Below are positions 24,085-35,878 of a stretch of DNA of 64,000 bases, one piece after another (within the stretch, counting starts at the first letter, position 1; each line of letters begins with the position of its first letter). The stretch comes from Phialophora verrucosa (lineage: Eukaryota > Ascomycota > Eurotiomycetes > Chaetothyriales > Herpotrichiellaceae): contig MSED01000003.1 of the NCBI GenBank assembly GCA_002099365.1, forward strand, positions 3,693,552-3,757,551, in the 5' to 3' direction. The notes beneath the pieces are model-generated. The model was given only the letters and a program-made list of their open reading frames with translations, was not told the origin of the DNA and searched no databases. Made by a program: the position numbers and the translations under genes.

Positions 24085-25919
24085 TTAGAGACGGTATTGT
24101 CGACGGGCCCCCGCACGTCTACGAGCATAGGGGTGTAGAGATCCGCGAGGGACAAGCGGATCCAGCTCAGCGGTGTTGACGAACGCGGGATCTGCTTCAT
24201 CCAGAGTCTGGAGTCCTGCCAATCGCATGGCTGTTTCCACTTCGTCTTTCAGGACTGCGTTGTGACACAGAGTCAGTGAATAGAGATGGAAAAGAAAAGC
24301 ATAGGAGGCAGACTTACTGCTTGCAAGGTGGACGACACCCTCTGTTCCGTAGTTGATGGCATACATGAAGGGTCGGCCTAGGCCAACACCGCTGGCGCCG
24401 AGGCATATCGCTTTGAGGATATCCGATCCTCGTCGGAATCCTCCATCGATGAAGACCTCCATGTGGTCAAATACTTCGGCACACTCTCTATGGAGCTCCA
24501 AGAGCACGAGTATCGACGCCGGAGCACCGTCGAGCGCTCGACCACCATGGTTGCTTATCACGATCCCCTGGCAGCCCATGTGCATTGCGAGTCTGGCATC
24601 GGCTGCTGACTGGATCCCTTTCAGGACTATCGGCAATTTCGTGTGTCGTCGCAGCCACGCGAGGTCGTCCCACGAAAATGCTGGGTCGATGAAAGACCCT
24701 ACAGATCTGGCGAGGCCAGCACCCTTGTTGTCGGTCGTGGTCGGGCGCCCCAGACCGCTGGAGTATAGTGTGTCAACTTTGATTCGTTCATCGGCTTCTC
24801 TTTTCGATACGACGGGAAGGTCGACGGTGACAAAAATGGCCTTGATCTGTGGCCGGCTGTTGACTACCCGAAGGAGTTCTTCCGTCTTTGACCTGTCTTT
24901 GTTGATGTACAATTGGAAGAAGAACGGGTAGTCTTTCGGCGCGGCATCTAGGATTTCAAGCAGTGGAAATGAGGATGTTGTTGAAATCTGGTCCCGTCAG
25001 CTCACATCAATCATGCTAGAAGATCAACACCGACAGTATAGACAATGCCACTTGCAGCAGCGCCCCTGCTTAGAGCCAGCTCGCCTTCTGGCCCCGCCGT
25101 CTTGCCGACACCCATCGGCGCTATCCAGATGGGAAGTGACACAGGGGTACCCATCATAGCACCCTTCGTAGAGACAGTCGCTACGTTCCGGAGGATTCGA
25201 GGCCTGAACCATATCTTCCGAAACATGTCGTGGTTGGCCTGCGGAGATTCATTAGTTCGCACAAACAGTGACCATGGCTGCGTCGAGGGGGAAGACATCT
25301 TTGAGGAAATGGCAGTACCTACATCCCTCGAGACGTTGTCATTCGACGCTCCAGAGATGAACGTCCAGCTCTTTTCCGAGAGTGACTGCCTTGCCGCGTC
25401 TTCGAAATCGTAAACATTGATGAACGTCTCGAGAGGTGGCTTCTCGGCTTGATTTCGCTCGGGCTTCGATGGTGGCTCATCTGGGAGTGCTGTTGCTGGA
25501 TCTAACTCTCCGATATGCTCTTCCGGCGATAGGGTCGATGTTATTAGATTTGGATCATGTACCTCGAGATAGGCTTCCGTGGCGTCTCGCCCAGCATAGG
25601 CATATATGATCTCCGCTCCACCTGGGTCTACCGTTCTCCGACCTCGTATCAGCAAGAAGAATCACAGCCTGGGAAGAAGAGCAAAGCAAAGAATAAGAAA
25701 ACAGCCGATCCATAGTAGTTCAGACATAGGGATTTCCATCGACAGCAAGGATACCAAAAACCACGAACCAGCCAAAGACTCTGGGAGGATGGTATACTCA
25801 CGCTCTGGTGCGAATCTCGACATGTTGTACACCTTCCCCGAAACGACAATCCAGCAATCATCACGGGTTTTGTGAGACTGCACTGTCGCCGCTGACACGA
25901 GCTTCCTTGAGTTAGCCAT
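24085..25919 (-). CDS. Cytochrome b5 / FMN-dependent alpha-hydroxyacid dehydrogenase
   Basis: Flavocytochrome b2-like enzyme of about 488 residues that oxidises an L-2-hydroxyacid (lactate, mandelate or similar) and passes electrons from FMN to a fused b5 heme. The N-terminal b5 domain shows DDCWIVVSGKVYN and, after splicing, FAPEHPGGAEIIYAYAGRDAT with the heme-ligand His. The FMN barrel shows WFRPRILRNV, PIWIAPMG, VLKGIQSAADARLAM, ISNHGGRALDGAPA with the catalytic His, and FIDGGFRRGSDILKA. Introns: 25628-25801, 25239-25322, a short one ending at 24988 with donor at 25034 (47 bp) or 25028 (41 bp), and 24255-24317. The start MANSRKLVSA lacks a mitochondrial presequence, so it may be cytosolic, unlike yeast Cyb2. 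It is divergent from the C2H2+Zn2Cys6 regulator about 1.1 kb away. Confidence 0.92.
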
Positions 25920-27036
25920 GTCTATCGATGTGACTGTCTGGACGATTGCAATCCAAATTTGACTTGCAGGTTCAAAGTCTGGAAGGTGTCGGACTCGCAC
26001 CGTCTGATCAAGTGGTGATTGCGCGGTACCTGGAACTTTAGCTGCATCTCCGACTCACAAAAGATCAGTTAATTTTTCCCCGCACCGGCGTCAAGCCTCG
26101 GGTGCGTCGGCGGCCATTGCCATCGTTTCCATATTGCTGGCTGACATTGGGGGTGACGGCATTTGCTCCGGACTGCGTGGCATGGAATTCCCTGCGCAGC
26201 GACAGTTTAATGGTTGCGGCGAGGGCACGTGTGAATGACTTGGGAGACATTCCTTCAATAATCCCCAAAGCTCCTTCGGTCTAGATCAGGTGCGTGATTG
26301 TTGTGGCTCGTCCCAAAAAGCACTGCTCGACGGCGATGCTTGTTGCACCCCGCCCGCAGTCTTTGGCTCGATCACGTGCAGCGCGGTTGCGCGCACAACG
26401 TTCATTGTTCAGTGGAATTCAATTCTCATGGTAAAAGTCGTTATTCATCGGGTCCAACCATGCTTGGGATGGGAAGAAACGTTAGTCTGGGGGAGAATGG
26501 TCTTCACGAAATATGTTTGATGGGCACAAAGGTAGTGGAATGGGGCCAAAATGTTTCAGCTCGAGGATCATGCTCGCCGAGCCTCTAACAAGGGCGATCG
26601 CTTTCTGGGCGTCGCCTAATTAAGCAGCTTTCTGGTGTCCCAAGGGCCAAGTGTCTTACCGAGTGATGGCTCGAGTAGCCCGTGGCCCGGTCGAATGGGC
26701 TGCCGCACTTTCCCTTCCCCAGATTCCGAATTCCATTCTGCAGCTTGCCCGCATCATCATCAGCACCACCATCAACTCCGCTCTCGGTCTGCGCCCACAC
26801 TTTCGTGGACAATTACTGAACATCAGGAACGGCACGCCCACTGCATCGCGCGGTAGCTCTGCACTGGGTCTCCCGATCATGCATCAAATGGTCACTGGAA
26901 TGCAGTGAAATCCACTCCTGGTCAACTGAGCGAGACAGCGAGGTTTCAGGCGGGACGGGCTTCGATGTGATCATAATGGTTAGATACGCTTCAAAGCCAC
27001 ATAAATGCTCTGCGGGCTCTAACTGTGGCTTCCCAG
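25920..27036. other. Divergent promoter region and unresolved 5' end of the regulator
   Basis: Shared upstream region of the flavocytochrome-type gene (minus) and the zinc-finger regulator (plus). It must also hold the first exon of the regulator, because no in-frame ATG precedes its zinc fingers after the stop at 26974-26976. The region 27016-27036 has a branch-site-like CTAAC followed 13 nt later by CAG, fitting a splice acceptor. A CACGTG core lies near 26374. No further gene is supported. Confidence 0.5.
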
Positions 27037-30024
27037 CAGACCTCGACGAAAGGTGCCCGAACCCTCCGATGCCCCAATTGCGATCTTGTCGTTGCTCGAC
27101 CAAGTCACCTTGCGCGCCATGTTCAATCCCATTTGCACCCGTCACAACGTGAACACTATTCTTGCGACCAATGCGGGCGGCAGTTCTCGAGGAACGATGT
27201 CTTGTTACGCCATCTTCGCACAGCCCATCAGGCGACTATAGCGCGGAAAAGATCTGCACAAAAGTCCTGTTTCCGCTGCGTCAAAAAAAAGCTAAAGTGC
27301 GACAGATCACATCCGTGTATACCGTGCACGAAGGCTGCAACCTCGTGCAAATATCCGACCGATGAAGAGCATGACGATGAAGGCCTTCCCGAGGCAAAGG
27401 CTGAGTCGTCCGATGAGATATCGCCTCAGAATCCGGAACAGGAGCAACAGCAACACCAATATGAAGATGGCCCGTTTCAAAGCCCCGCCGGCTATCAGCG
27501 TCAACCTGAGCCGCATCTCGCACTTGTCCCTGGCGCTCCAGCCATGATCTCGAATGGTGGCCATCATAGTAGACCCATGGCTGCCCAGAATTTCAGCAGC
27601 AATATGCCCTTTTTCCAACCTGCTCCCGAGCCTCACTCGATGGGGATGATCTCCCCGGAGATCGTATCTTTCACAAACACAAGCCCGCCGAATGCAGGGA
27701 CCGAGTACAGCCATCCGATAGGCCATTTCGACGGGTATTTGCCTGGAGACTTCAACTTCATGCCTTCAAATTCAGCTCCGCGAATCGTGGGTATGGTGGA
27801 AGGCGGCGTCGACTGGCTGAATCTGGAATTCGACTCTCCCAGTAACGCTGATCTCCAAGCTCAGTATCAGACAGGCGGTATGCAAGCCGCTTTTCCTCAT
27901 CTGCAAATGTCCACGGCGGTAGAAGAGGCCTTGCAGACCAGAAACCAGCAATCTGTCTCTGCCGAGTTGATGCCCATCCGGAGTCAGGATTCGAAACGCA
28001 CGGCTATCAAATCTTCCGAAGTGCAGACCGCCCAGCAATGGCCCTTTGATCATACACGGAACCCCGAGACCCAACAATGTCGGCTACCGCCACTGCGAGA
28101 TATCCTGCACGGTACTGTGCTGTCAAACGAACCTGACAATGGCGTGATAATCAAAGGCCTGATACAACTCATGTCTTCGCCTTATTTACCCGACATGGAT
28201 CTGTCTCTGGACGTGAGCATGATGTCTGCTATGGATCTATTGAAGAATTCGTTGGAACTCTACTTCTCCGAGTTCCATGCTGTCCTACCTCTTGTACACA
28301 TCCCTACCTTCCAGCTGACCAAAGTTCCGACCGTCACGCTTGCGGCCATGGCTTGCATTGGAGCGATGTATTCCGACGATCAACAAGGAACAGAGCAATC
28401 GTGGTCATTGAGCGAAATATGTATCCAAATGATTGCATATCTGGTGAGTCACTAAGTGCGACTGGCGGAATTACCGTCACTGACGCTGTGCTTCAGGGAA
28501 ATGGTGATAGCACAAACTTCTACAACTCACCATATCTCATAGCAAACTGCCTCCACCAGATCTATTCTCTGGGCTCAGGTAACCGCCGGCTCTATCAGAA
28601 TGCCGACTGTTCCCGCGGCATACTAATTGGGTGTCTTCGTGGCATGGGCTTGCTCCAGCCGCGAGTGAGTACCGAACTCGAGAGAGAAGACCTCAAAAAC
28701 CCACTATCGAATGAAAATGTAGGGATCGAGTGGCTGCGATGGAAAGACCACGAGCAGGAGAAACGTATTGCTTGGTCTTCCTTCGAGTATGACTGCAGTC
28801 TTTGCACACTGACCGCAAAACGGGGGGCGGTCGACCTCCCAGAGCTGCCTCATCTTCTACCGTGTGCGGAGCCATTGTGGGACGCCCCATCGCCCCAGGT
28901 ATGTCTCCCAGTGTTCACACCTCGTATTGTGCACCCTTGCATTCGTCCCACGTGAGACCTTGGTTTGGCCGTCTTTTCCTTTTTCACACAGCTCGATCAC
29001 CACTTTTGCTATTCGCAATACAAGCCCTGACTGAGCTACAGGCCTGGGCCGCGCTCTATACGCGTCTAACACCGACAGCCCGGGGAGCGTCCACTGCCAA
29101 AATGCTGCGCAACCTGCTTGCTGGCAAGGGTGTGCCAGAAGATCTGCCGGCATGGAGCAAGAGGCTGTGTGCTCAAAGCATTGGTCGATTGCTTTGGGAT
29201 ATCAAGCAGCTCGACATAATGGCCACCTCCGAGTATCTACGGCTGCCATCGCTAGCGGCAGCTCAAAGACAGACAAAGAGCACTCTGCTTCAAGGCCTCA
29301 ACACGCTCACGGAGTCAATGTATGCGCTGTCGTCTACTGCAGAGTTGATCCACTACAAGTATGTCTGTGCCTTGTGCGCTCCGGGAAGTGACTAACGTTG
29401 CGTCTTTAGCCTGACCTCGCTTATATGTCACTATTCTCATCTTTACAGCGCCGACGAGGCCATGGACTTGGTAGTGCACATCTTCCGCACTTCTGCTTCG
29501 CACTCAAAGCAATTTGATCCGAGTCTATTGTCCGCCAAGAAGCGCCTTGCTGCGATATTGGTAAAGAACCCCCACAAGGCTCGTAACCTTGCATGGCACG
29601 CGGCGCAAATCATTGCCGTGGCTAATGGTGAGTCTTCTATCTCCTTGATACCACCACGTGGCATTAACTGGCCACAGAGTACTTGGTCTCCGCGCCTTGC
29701 GAGATCATGCGAGTTTTTATGGGCTACATTTTTATCCTTGCCTTTGGAAAGTTTGGACCTCAAACCTGTTTAGAACCAAACTACGCATCTTGTCCTGTGC
29801 GTCTCGACTTGTCGAACCGGATAGACGGACAGAGAACGGCCATTGCAACCTGGATTGAGAACGGCGGACCCTGGGGCATTGGCGCAGTTGAGAACATCTA
29901 CAGCCCCGGCAGCCTCCACGCAATCAGTGACGAAGCACGAGCCATGCTCCGCAAGATGCGCTTCTGGGGTCTCGCGAGGAAGTTTAGTCGAATTCTCGAG
30001 AGCTTCAACTTCGAAGGTGACTAA
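27037..30024 (+). CDS. C2H2 + Zn2Cys6 transcription factor (5' exon missing)
   Basis: Large nuclear regulator of at least 896 residues. Two C2H2 fingers come first (CPNC...HLARHVQSH and CDQCGRQFSRNDVLLRHLRTAH), then a Zn2Cys6 cluster (CFRCVKKKLKC...CIPCTKAATSC), then a Gln/Pro-rich linker. After that comes the fungal-specific middle region with YFSEFHAVLPLVHIPTF and LAAMACIGAMYS. This three-part layout is a known fungal regulator class. Introns: 28444-28496, 28899-29041, 29359-29409, 29628-29677. The exon sum is in frame to the stop at 30024. The coding start given is a predicted acceptor, not an ATG: the true start lies in an upstream exon I could not place (one option is the ATGs near 26880-26893). 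It is divergent from the FMN dehydrogenase and followed by a cyclase-family gene, so it may control this neighbourhood. Confidence 0.85.
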
Positions 30025-30756
30025 AGTTGTCCAATTTCGCACCTTGGCCTCACGCCAGACCATACGAATCACCCCAAGACCTTGCCGTTGCAGCGGGCTG
30101 GTCCTATTTGAGTTTCTGCCCTTGAAGAGCTCGCTTACTGTACAATCAGGAGCGGAGAAGTGGTACGGCCCTTGTCTGGGGCGGACCACATCTGCACTCG
30201 ACCCCGGATTTCAACGCAACACATCAGACTATTCCCGTGGTCAAGACTCTAGGTTACCAACCAGCACGGCAGAGGCAAATCAATTTTCTGGCTTACTCGC
30301 TTTGGATGGCCTCTCCGCATGGCAACTAGAATGCTCTTGCGGCGCCTCCGAAGTCCGAAGGTGCCGGCGCGCCGGGTGGGGGAGGTTGACCAGTTTCACG
30401 GCAGTGAATACCGAGTGGGGGCAAGTGACAAAGTCGCATGCTAGTGAACACGAGGTAGTCACAGACGGCGAGATTCATTCCTCCCTTCGGGCTCGTCGTC
30501 ACCCAGTGATCGCATTTGGCGGAGAACGGCCGTTCGCACCGCTCTCCAACTCCTCAGGTCTTGGTCGAAAATCCTCCGCGCAACCTATTGTCTATCAGAC
30601 ACGAGACCTCGGGATCCTGTCTCCGCAGCAACAGCCCCTACACAGGACTCTCCCACGAGATTGACGATCACTGAGTCTTAGCTTCGCATCGTGGTGGTTA
30701 GGAGCGACCAAGGACCTTCTGAGCATCAAGCAGGGCAATCTCATCTTGGTCTGAGT
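30025..30756. other. Intergenic
   Basis: A long open frame on the plus strand (29843-30664) covers much of this stretch, but it is low in recognisable composition and overlaps the last exon of the regulator in another frame. I see no real gene; the promoter of the cyclase-family gene must be here. Confidence 0.5.
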
Positions 30757-31824
30757 ATGGGTGAACTCTCACCGCATCAGTTGCCTAATGGCATCCACGG
30801 CCAGGACTCTTCCATCCACCCTCTGCACATTACACCATTTGACGACCTGCCCAACAAGAAGCAAGTATGGCCAAATGAACCCGGCAGCAGAGAAGAAGGT
30901 CTGGGTCGCCTGGTTTTACTTACTCCCGACGTTGTCGCATCCGCCGGAGCGAGCTGTATACGTACCGGACGGAGAGTCAACCTCGGCTGGGAGCTGAACA
31001 AGCTGGAGATTGCCAACTTCGGTCGATTGCCTTGCAGGCATGAAATAGTTGGCTTGTTGGACGGCGCTGCCTTTGACGATATCTACACTTTCAACCCACA
31101 ACAAAGTAGTCAGTGGGATGGACTACGACACTTCTCGCAGCCGGATCCGACTGAAGATGATCCCGAGAGGCGACTCTTCTACGGAGGTGTCACCAAGCAG
31201 GAGATTATGGATCGCACGAATCCCCGCATAGGCATACAGTACTGGGCCAAGGAGGGCATTTGCGGTCGCGGCGTGCTGCTGGACTACGTGGCGTATGCCG
31301 AGAAAAGAGGCATTAAGTACTCGACTTTCAGCGATCATTCAATTCCTCTCAGCACACTTCTTGACATCGCACAAGAAGAGAATCTCACCTTCAGAAGAGG
31401 CGATATCCTATTCGTGCGCATCGGCGTCACCAAGCAATGGGATACGCAGATGACAGCTGACGACAAAACCGAGTACGCGACAGCGAAGCAGCCTCAACAC
31501 GCCGGCGTCGAAGGCACGGAAGAAATGCTCCGCTGGCTGTGGGATAGCGGGTTCGCGGCGGTTGCCGGCGATGCAATATCCTTCGAAGTCTATCCGCCTA
31601 AGGAGAGCTATCCTCGCGGCGAAGGCAAGGCAGAAGTCGACGGCCTCTTCATGCACGAATATCTCCTCGCAGGCTGGGGAATGCCCATCGGTGAACTGTT
31701 CGACCTCGAGGCCCTGAGTGACATGTGCGCGAGAGAACAGCGATGGGACTTCTTCGTCGCGAGTGCGCCGTTCAATATGCCGGGCGGAGTTTCCAGTCCG
31801 CCGAATTGCATCGCCATCTTCTGA
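30757..31824 (+). CDS. Cyclase-family metal-dependent hydrolase
   Basis: Intronless gene for about 355 residues of the Cyclase family (PF04199; kynurenine formamidase/isatin hydrolase/polyketide cyclase group). Family features: GRLVLLTPDVV near the N-terminus, QQSSQWDGLRHFSQ in which the fungal group has WDGLxH in place of the bacterial HxGTHxD, GICGRGVLLDYVAYA, RRGDILFVRIG, GDAISFEVYP, and HEYLLAGWGMPIGELFDLEAL. The fungal subgroup is usually annotated as putative cyclase and the reaction is rarely known. The start ATG at 30757 is the first in frame; an upstream GTG-led extension has no family similarity. The likely reaction is hydrolysis of an amide or lactone. It lies between the zinc-finger regulator and the sugar-type transporter and is convergent with the latter. 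Confidence 0.88.
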   Translation: MGELSPHQLPNGIHGQDSSIHPLHITPFDDLPNKKQVWPNEPGSREEGLGRLVLLTPDVVASAGASCIRTGRRVNLGWELNKLEIANFGRLPCRHEIVGLLDGAAFDDIYTFNPQQSSQWDGLRHFSQPDPTEDDPERRLFYGGVTKQEIMDRTNPRIGIQYWAKEGICGRGVLLDYVAYAEKRGIKYSTFSDHSIPLSTLLDIAQEENLTFRRGDILFVRIGVTKQWDTQMTADDKTEYATAKQPQHAGVEGTEEMLRWLWDSGFAAVAGDAISFEVYPPKESYPRGEGKAEVDGLFMHEYLLAGWGMPIGELFDLEALSDMCAREQRWDFFVASAPFNMPGGVSSPPNCIAIF

Positions 31825-32385
31825 GCGTTCAAACATGGGATGATGAAATGGCTTGTCGCTCTAACGGGACAGACGGACGGGGTTGGTTTGAATTCGAGGG
31901 TGGCCCACCCTGAGTTTCGATCCAGAGGAAGCGATGTGATGTGATGGTGATGGCAATGTGAGATACCAAACTTGCACGGAAATGATCCCCCACCCTAACT
32001 GGCGCTGAGGACGACGAGCGTAATCGAGTGTTAGAGGTAGGCAGGCAATCGTCCCTTGATTTCCAAGTGCATGCAAGCATGACTACGACGCTGCTTCCAC
32101 ATGAAAGAAATGCCACGAAACTGCCATTCTTGGCTTTGGCTTTGATCGAACGAAGTTGTGGGCTGTCTTTCATATCCTATCCAAGGGTCAGGGACAATAT
32201 CCTGATACACGGCGCGCACAACGTTTATAACACTCTGATAACGAGGCTACCATTTTTCCTTTTCATATCTTGATACACGGCGCGGGCAGCGTTTCCGAGT
32301 GACAGTGATAACAAGGCTTTCATTCTTTTCTTTCCCTTCGCAGCCGACACACGTACTTGGTCACTCACTCCTCACCCTCGCCCCC
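31825..32385. other. Intergenic between convergent genes
   Basis: 3' flanks of the cyclase-family gene and the transporter. It holds an imperfect 68-bp tandem duplication (32203-32338, listed separately) and no gene. Confidence 0.55.
32203..32338. repeat. Imperfect 68-bp tandem duplication
   Basis: Two adjacent units begin with the identical 14 bp TGATACACGGCGCG at 32203 and 32271. Each then carries CGTTT, a second TGATAAC, an AGGCT block and a T-rich end, with substitutions and a 2-bp shift between them. The repeat lies in the shared 3' region of two convergent genes. Confidence 0.7.
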
Positions 32386-34190
32386 TCAGACCTTCGACTT
32401 CGACTTCTCTTCAATCTCCGTCGCAGGCGACATACCCGCGCCATCCAATCCCTTGCCCGCTCCTTTCTCGTGCACCAGATCCCTGGCCTTTAGGAACTCG
32501 TCGAGCTCCCTCCTCTGCTCTTCACTTATATCATTCACATGCACGGCAACATCATCGCCGAACTGTTTGGAGATCTCCTCGAGGGACAGGCGGGCCGTCT
32601 CGGGCCAGAAGAAGTAGATCATGGGGAGATAGACGATGCACCAGGCCACGATGACGAGGTAGTATTTCCAGCCGATATGGACAAATCCGAGGGGTGCGGT
32701 CTGCAGGAGGATGATGGTGGCGGCGAATTGGCCGAACAGGCTGAAGCCCATGCCGATAGGGCGGATTTCCGTGGGGAAGATCTCAGACACGTACAGGTAC
32801 ATGGTGGTGTCGCAGAAGGTTCCTTGGAAGGCGAGGTACAGGAAGACAATGAAGACTCCGCCGGCGTTGCCGCCTTTCTCGTCCGGGTGCCCGGCGTACG
32901 TGGCCAGGAGCGCGCACAGGATTGAGGTCGTGATGAGGCACCCGAACGTGCCGAACATGTACATGAAGCGGCGGGAGTTGACACGGTCATGAAGCCATGC
33001 GCCGAAAGGATTATAGATTACGCCTGTCAGAAGGGGAGAATGTCAGTGAATGGAGATCAGGAGGAGGCTAGGAGGAAAAGTGCGGCCTACGTACCAGCTG
33101 TGGTGAGCCACACTGCAGATAGAAGCAGTGGCATCGATCCGCTCTGGCCGAGGTTGGTTAATAGTATAACCATGTAGTTGTTGATGACGAGTGGACCAGC
33201 GAATTCAGCTCCCCATTGTGTCAAGAATCCAATGATCATTCTCTTCCGATAGCTCTTCTTTTTGATGCAGGCCATCCAAGGTCCATATCCCACAGCCTTG
33301 AGCTTGGCAGCGTCGAGAGCGAGTTGTTCTCTCGTCTGGTAGAGTTCCTCTTTGGCGACAAGGTCGTCCGGGTCGTCTGCTGAGCGGCGCAAAGCCTGGA
33401 TGACGGTCCAAGCTTCTTCGACCATGCCCTTTTGAAGCAGCCATCTGGGTGACCTGGGTATCCATATCGAAGTGATCCCGAGAATCAGAGGCGGTAGTGT
33501 CTGAATGCAGAGCGGAAATCTCCAGGCGAAGGACGAATTGTGCGCAGTCGCGAAATAGCATGCGTACCCGAGCCAGGCAGAAAGCATGTAGCCAAAGACC
33601 AGGAATATGGCATGGTGGCCGACGAGCCATCCTCGATTGTGCGGCGGTGCCAATTCCGACAGATACATGGGACAGGCGGTGACGAGTATACCAATGCCTA
33701 GTCCACTAATCACCCGTCCAACGTGGAACATGCTACCGTCCTTATCAGCATTGCGTGAAGAATCAGCGCCGAAGCTAGTCACTTACGCCAAAGCCGCTGC
33801 ACCACCCTGGAAAGCACCCCCAATAATGGCTAACAAGGCTCCAAGTTGAATACTCCGTTTCCGACCAATGGCAGTAGCCGACCAAGCGATGAAAAGACTT
33901 CCCACCGCTCCGCCTGCACTGTAAAGGCCGTTTGCCGTTGCGATGGCGTCGGTAGTCTTTCCTCCATAGCCTGGTTCACCCTGCATGGGAAGGTCAAAGT
34001 ACTGATACCAGCCTGGTTGACCGATGGTACTCCCGATGATGGCCGAGCAGTAACCATACGTCTATGCTGGTCAGTCATTGATATGCAAGGCAGAGATAGT
34101 ACTCACCATAGACCCGAAGGCCACGGCGACAGTGACGAGTCTGTTGTATGCGCTCGAATGAGACGCGACATGTTTCTTTCCAGCTGCCAT
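32386..34190 (-). CDS. MFS sugar-porter family transporter
   Basis: Plasma-membrane symporter or facilitator of 544 residues with about 12 membrane segments. Sugar-porter signatures: DAIATANGLYSAGGAVGSLF, GRKRSIQLG, GRVISGLGIGILVTACPMYLSELAP (the G-R-x-x-x-G-x-G motif before the YxSE block), IPRSPRWLLQKG in place of PESPRWL, and FPTEIRPIGMGFS and PETARLSLEEIS near the C-terminal half. Introns: 34062-34106, 33733-33786, 33024-33094. Start ATG 34190 (MAAGKKHVASHSSAYNRL). The C-terminal tail is long, charged and cytosolic, ending EEKSKSKV. The family transports hexoses, disaccharides, quinate or other polyols; the substrate is not readable here. Its place among oxidoreductases suggests uptake of the compound degraded by the cluster, which is inference. 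Confidence 0.93.
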
Positions 34191-35878
34191 GATCTCTGAG
34201 AAGGGCCCGTGGGACGATACAGGCACGGTGGATGTGCAGAAGACTTATGAGAAAGAGACGACAGCCTCAGTGACCAGTTCCTTGGTGTCAAATAGCATCC
34301 AGCCGGCTTGAAGATTCTGGAGAAGACTCGGGACGCCCTGTTCCTGCGGGGTAGGGGCTGGAGCCTCCGTACGAGGTACAGAGGCAGCTAGCCTATCCGG
34401 CGATAGTAATCCAGCCGGCTTGTTCAAGCATTTCGCTCTGCTTCCAACAGACAATGAGAGCATACCCAGTCGTATGTTGTCAACAAGACTTGAGAAATCG
34501 TGGATCCCATCCATGTTGGGACTCTGATTGGTCTTCGACAACAGCATGTGGGTTTCTGAGCTCCCGAGGTTTTTCATGGAAACACCGCAAACTCCACCCC
34601 AACATGACAGGGCACGCAGGGCTGCATGGGCATGCTTGTGGAGAAAGTCCCGAGCTCCTGGCTCCCGGCGTGGACCACAACAATCTCCGACAGTCTTGTC
34701 AAGGAAATTCCGGCGGTCCATCGTTTCGCACTCGGCCGTCGTAAGTGATGCAGGAATTGGTCTCAATGCATAGGAGGGGCGCCCCGGAGGAAGAGGTGGC
34801 AGCATCAAAGGAAGATGTCGTTCCTGTGTTCAGAGAATACCCGTGAATATCTGAAGGCATGGAGTCAGTATGTATGCATCAGCCGCAGATCAGCACAACT
34901 TTGATGCATGGCACCCCCAAGCGAGAGCCATTTGGCATCCATCAACCCTCGGCTGTAATATGCACAGACTTGGAGGCGGAACCGCGAGTCTGGAATCTGG
35001 TCTGGGGGTTGCACAAAGATCGGCTAAAGCGGAGCGGTGCGATGCTAGAAAGAGGCTCCGTACGTCGTACTATTGCAGGATCGCAGGGTGGAAGTATCAA
35101 AGACAGAGAGCAAATAGTCAGACCTTCTCTTTCCGACGCAGTTTCTTCCCAACGCTTTTCAATGCTTCTCTCTGGTAGACGCCGGTCGTGTAGCAGGAGC
35201 GATCATGGGCAGATTCAGGGCAAGCGCCACCTTTATCGAGCCTGGCAGTCGCGTGTTCACTCCGGCCACTCTGCACGACTAAGGCACAAGCCATACATGC
35301 CAGTCAGCTGTCTGTTCGTCGCCACGATTGCTGTGTAGACCGCCAACCATCTGCTCGTCGTACCGTGTACTCCGTACAGTCCATAGTACTGATCAACTGC
35401 CCCCTCCCTCGCCTTTCATCCAAAACGAAACGGAGGACGCTAGTCCGTTGTTGGGAAGCAAGGTCCAAACGGTTTGGGACCAACTTGTTGCTGCAAGACT
35501 CGCCACACATCAACAGACACCCGCATAGATGGCTTGAGAGATTGTGGCATGCACTTCTGTTGAGTTCTGAGCGCTCACCTTGAAACAAAACAGTCCGCTC
35601 GACGGTCGCGCTTTCCGTCAAGCCGACGATGACTGGGACAAGTGACTACGCGCGATAGTTGCGAGAGAGCGATCAACGGTGAGTTGCTCTTGCCTGGAAA
35701 CTATCTTCAACCTGGTCCATGGTCCATTACTGGCTCTTCCCTGTATTCTCTACCATCGCATTTCATAGAACGCTGGTCAACTTCACGACATCTCTTTCAG
35801 ACATTGCTTATCTGCTATTTCCTTGCCGTCGGCACCTGATTATTTTTTCAGCATCTCATATGATACGTCTGTCAAGTC
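34191..35878. other. Intergenic, 1.7 kb
   Basis: This contains the transporter promoter and nothing else I can support. A 187-codon frame on the minus strand (34245-34808) and several 60-160-codon frames on the plus strand lack motifs and are taken as chance. Confidence 0.45.

Noticed and set aside
29843..30664. 273-codon plus-strand frame
   Set aside because: It overlaps the last exon of the zinc-finger regulator in another frame and has no recognisable pattern.
34245..34808. 187-codon minus-strand frame upstream of the transporter
   Set aside because: Composition looks random and there is no motif; it is more likely promoter and 5' untranslated DNA.
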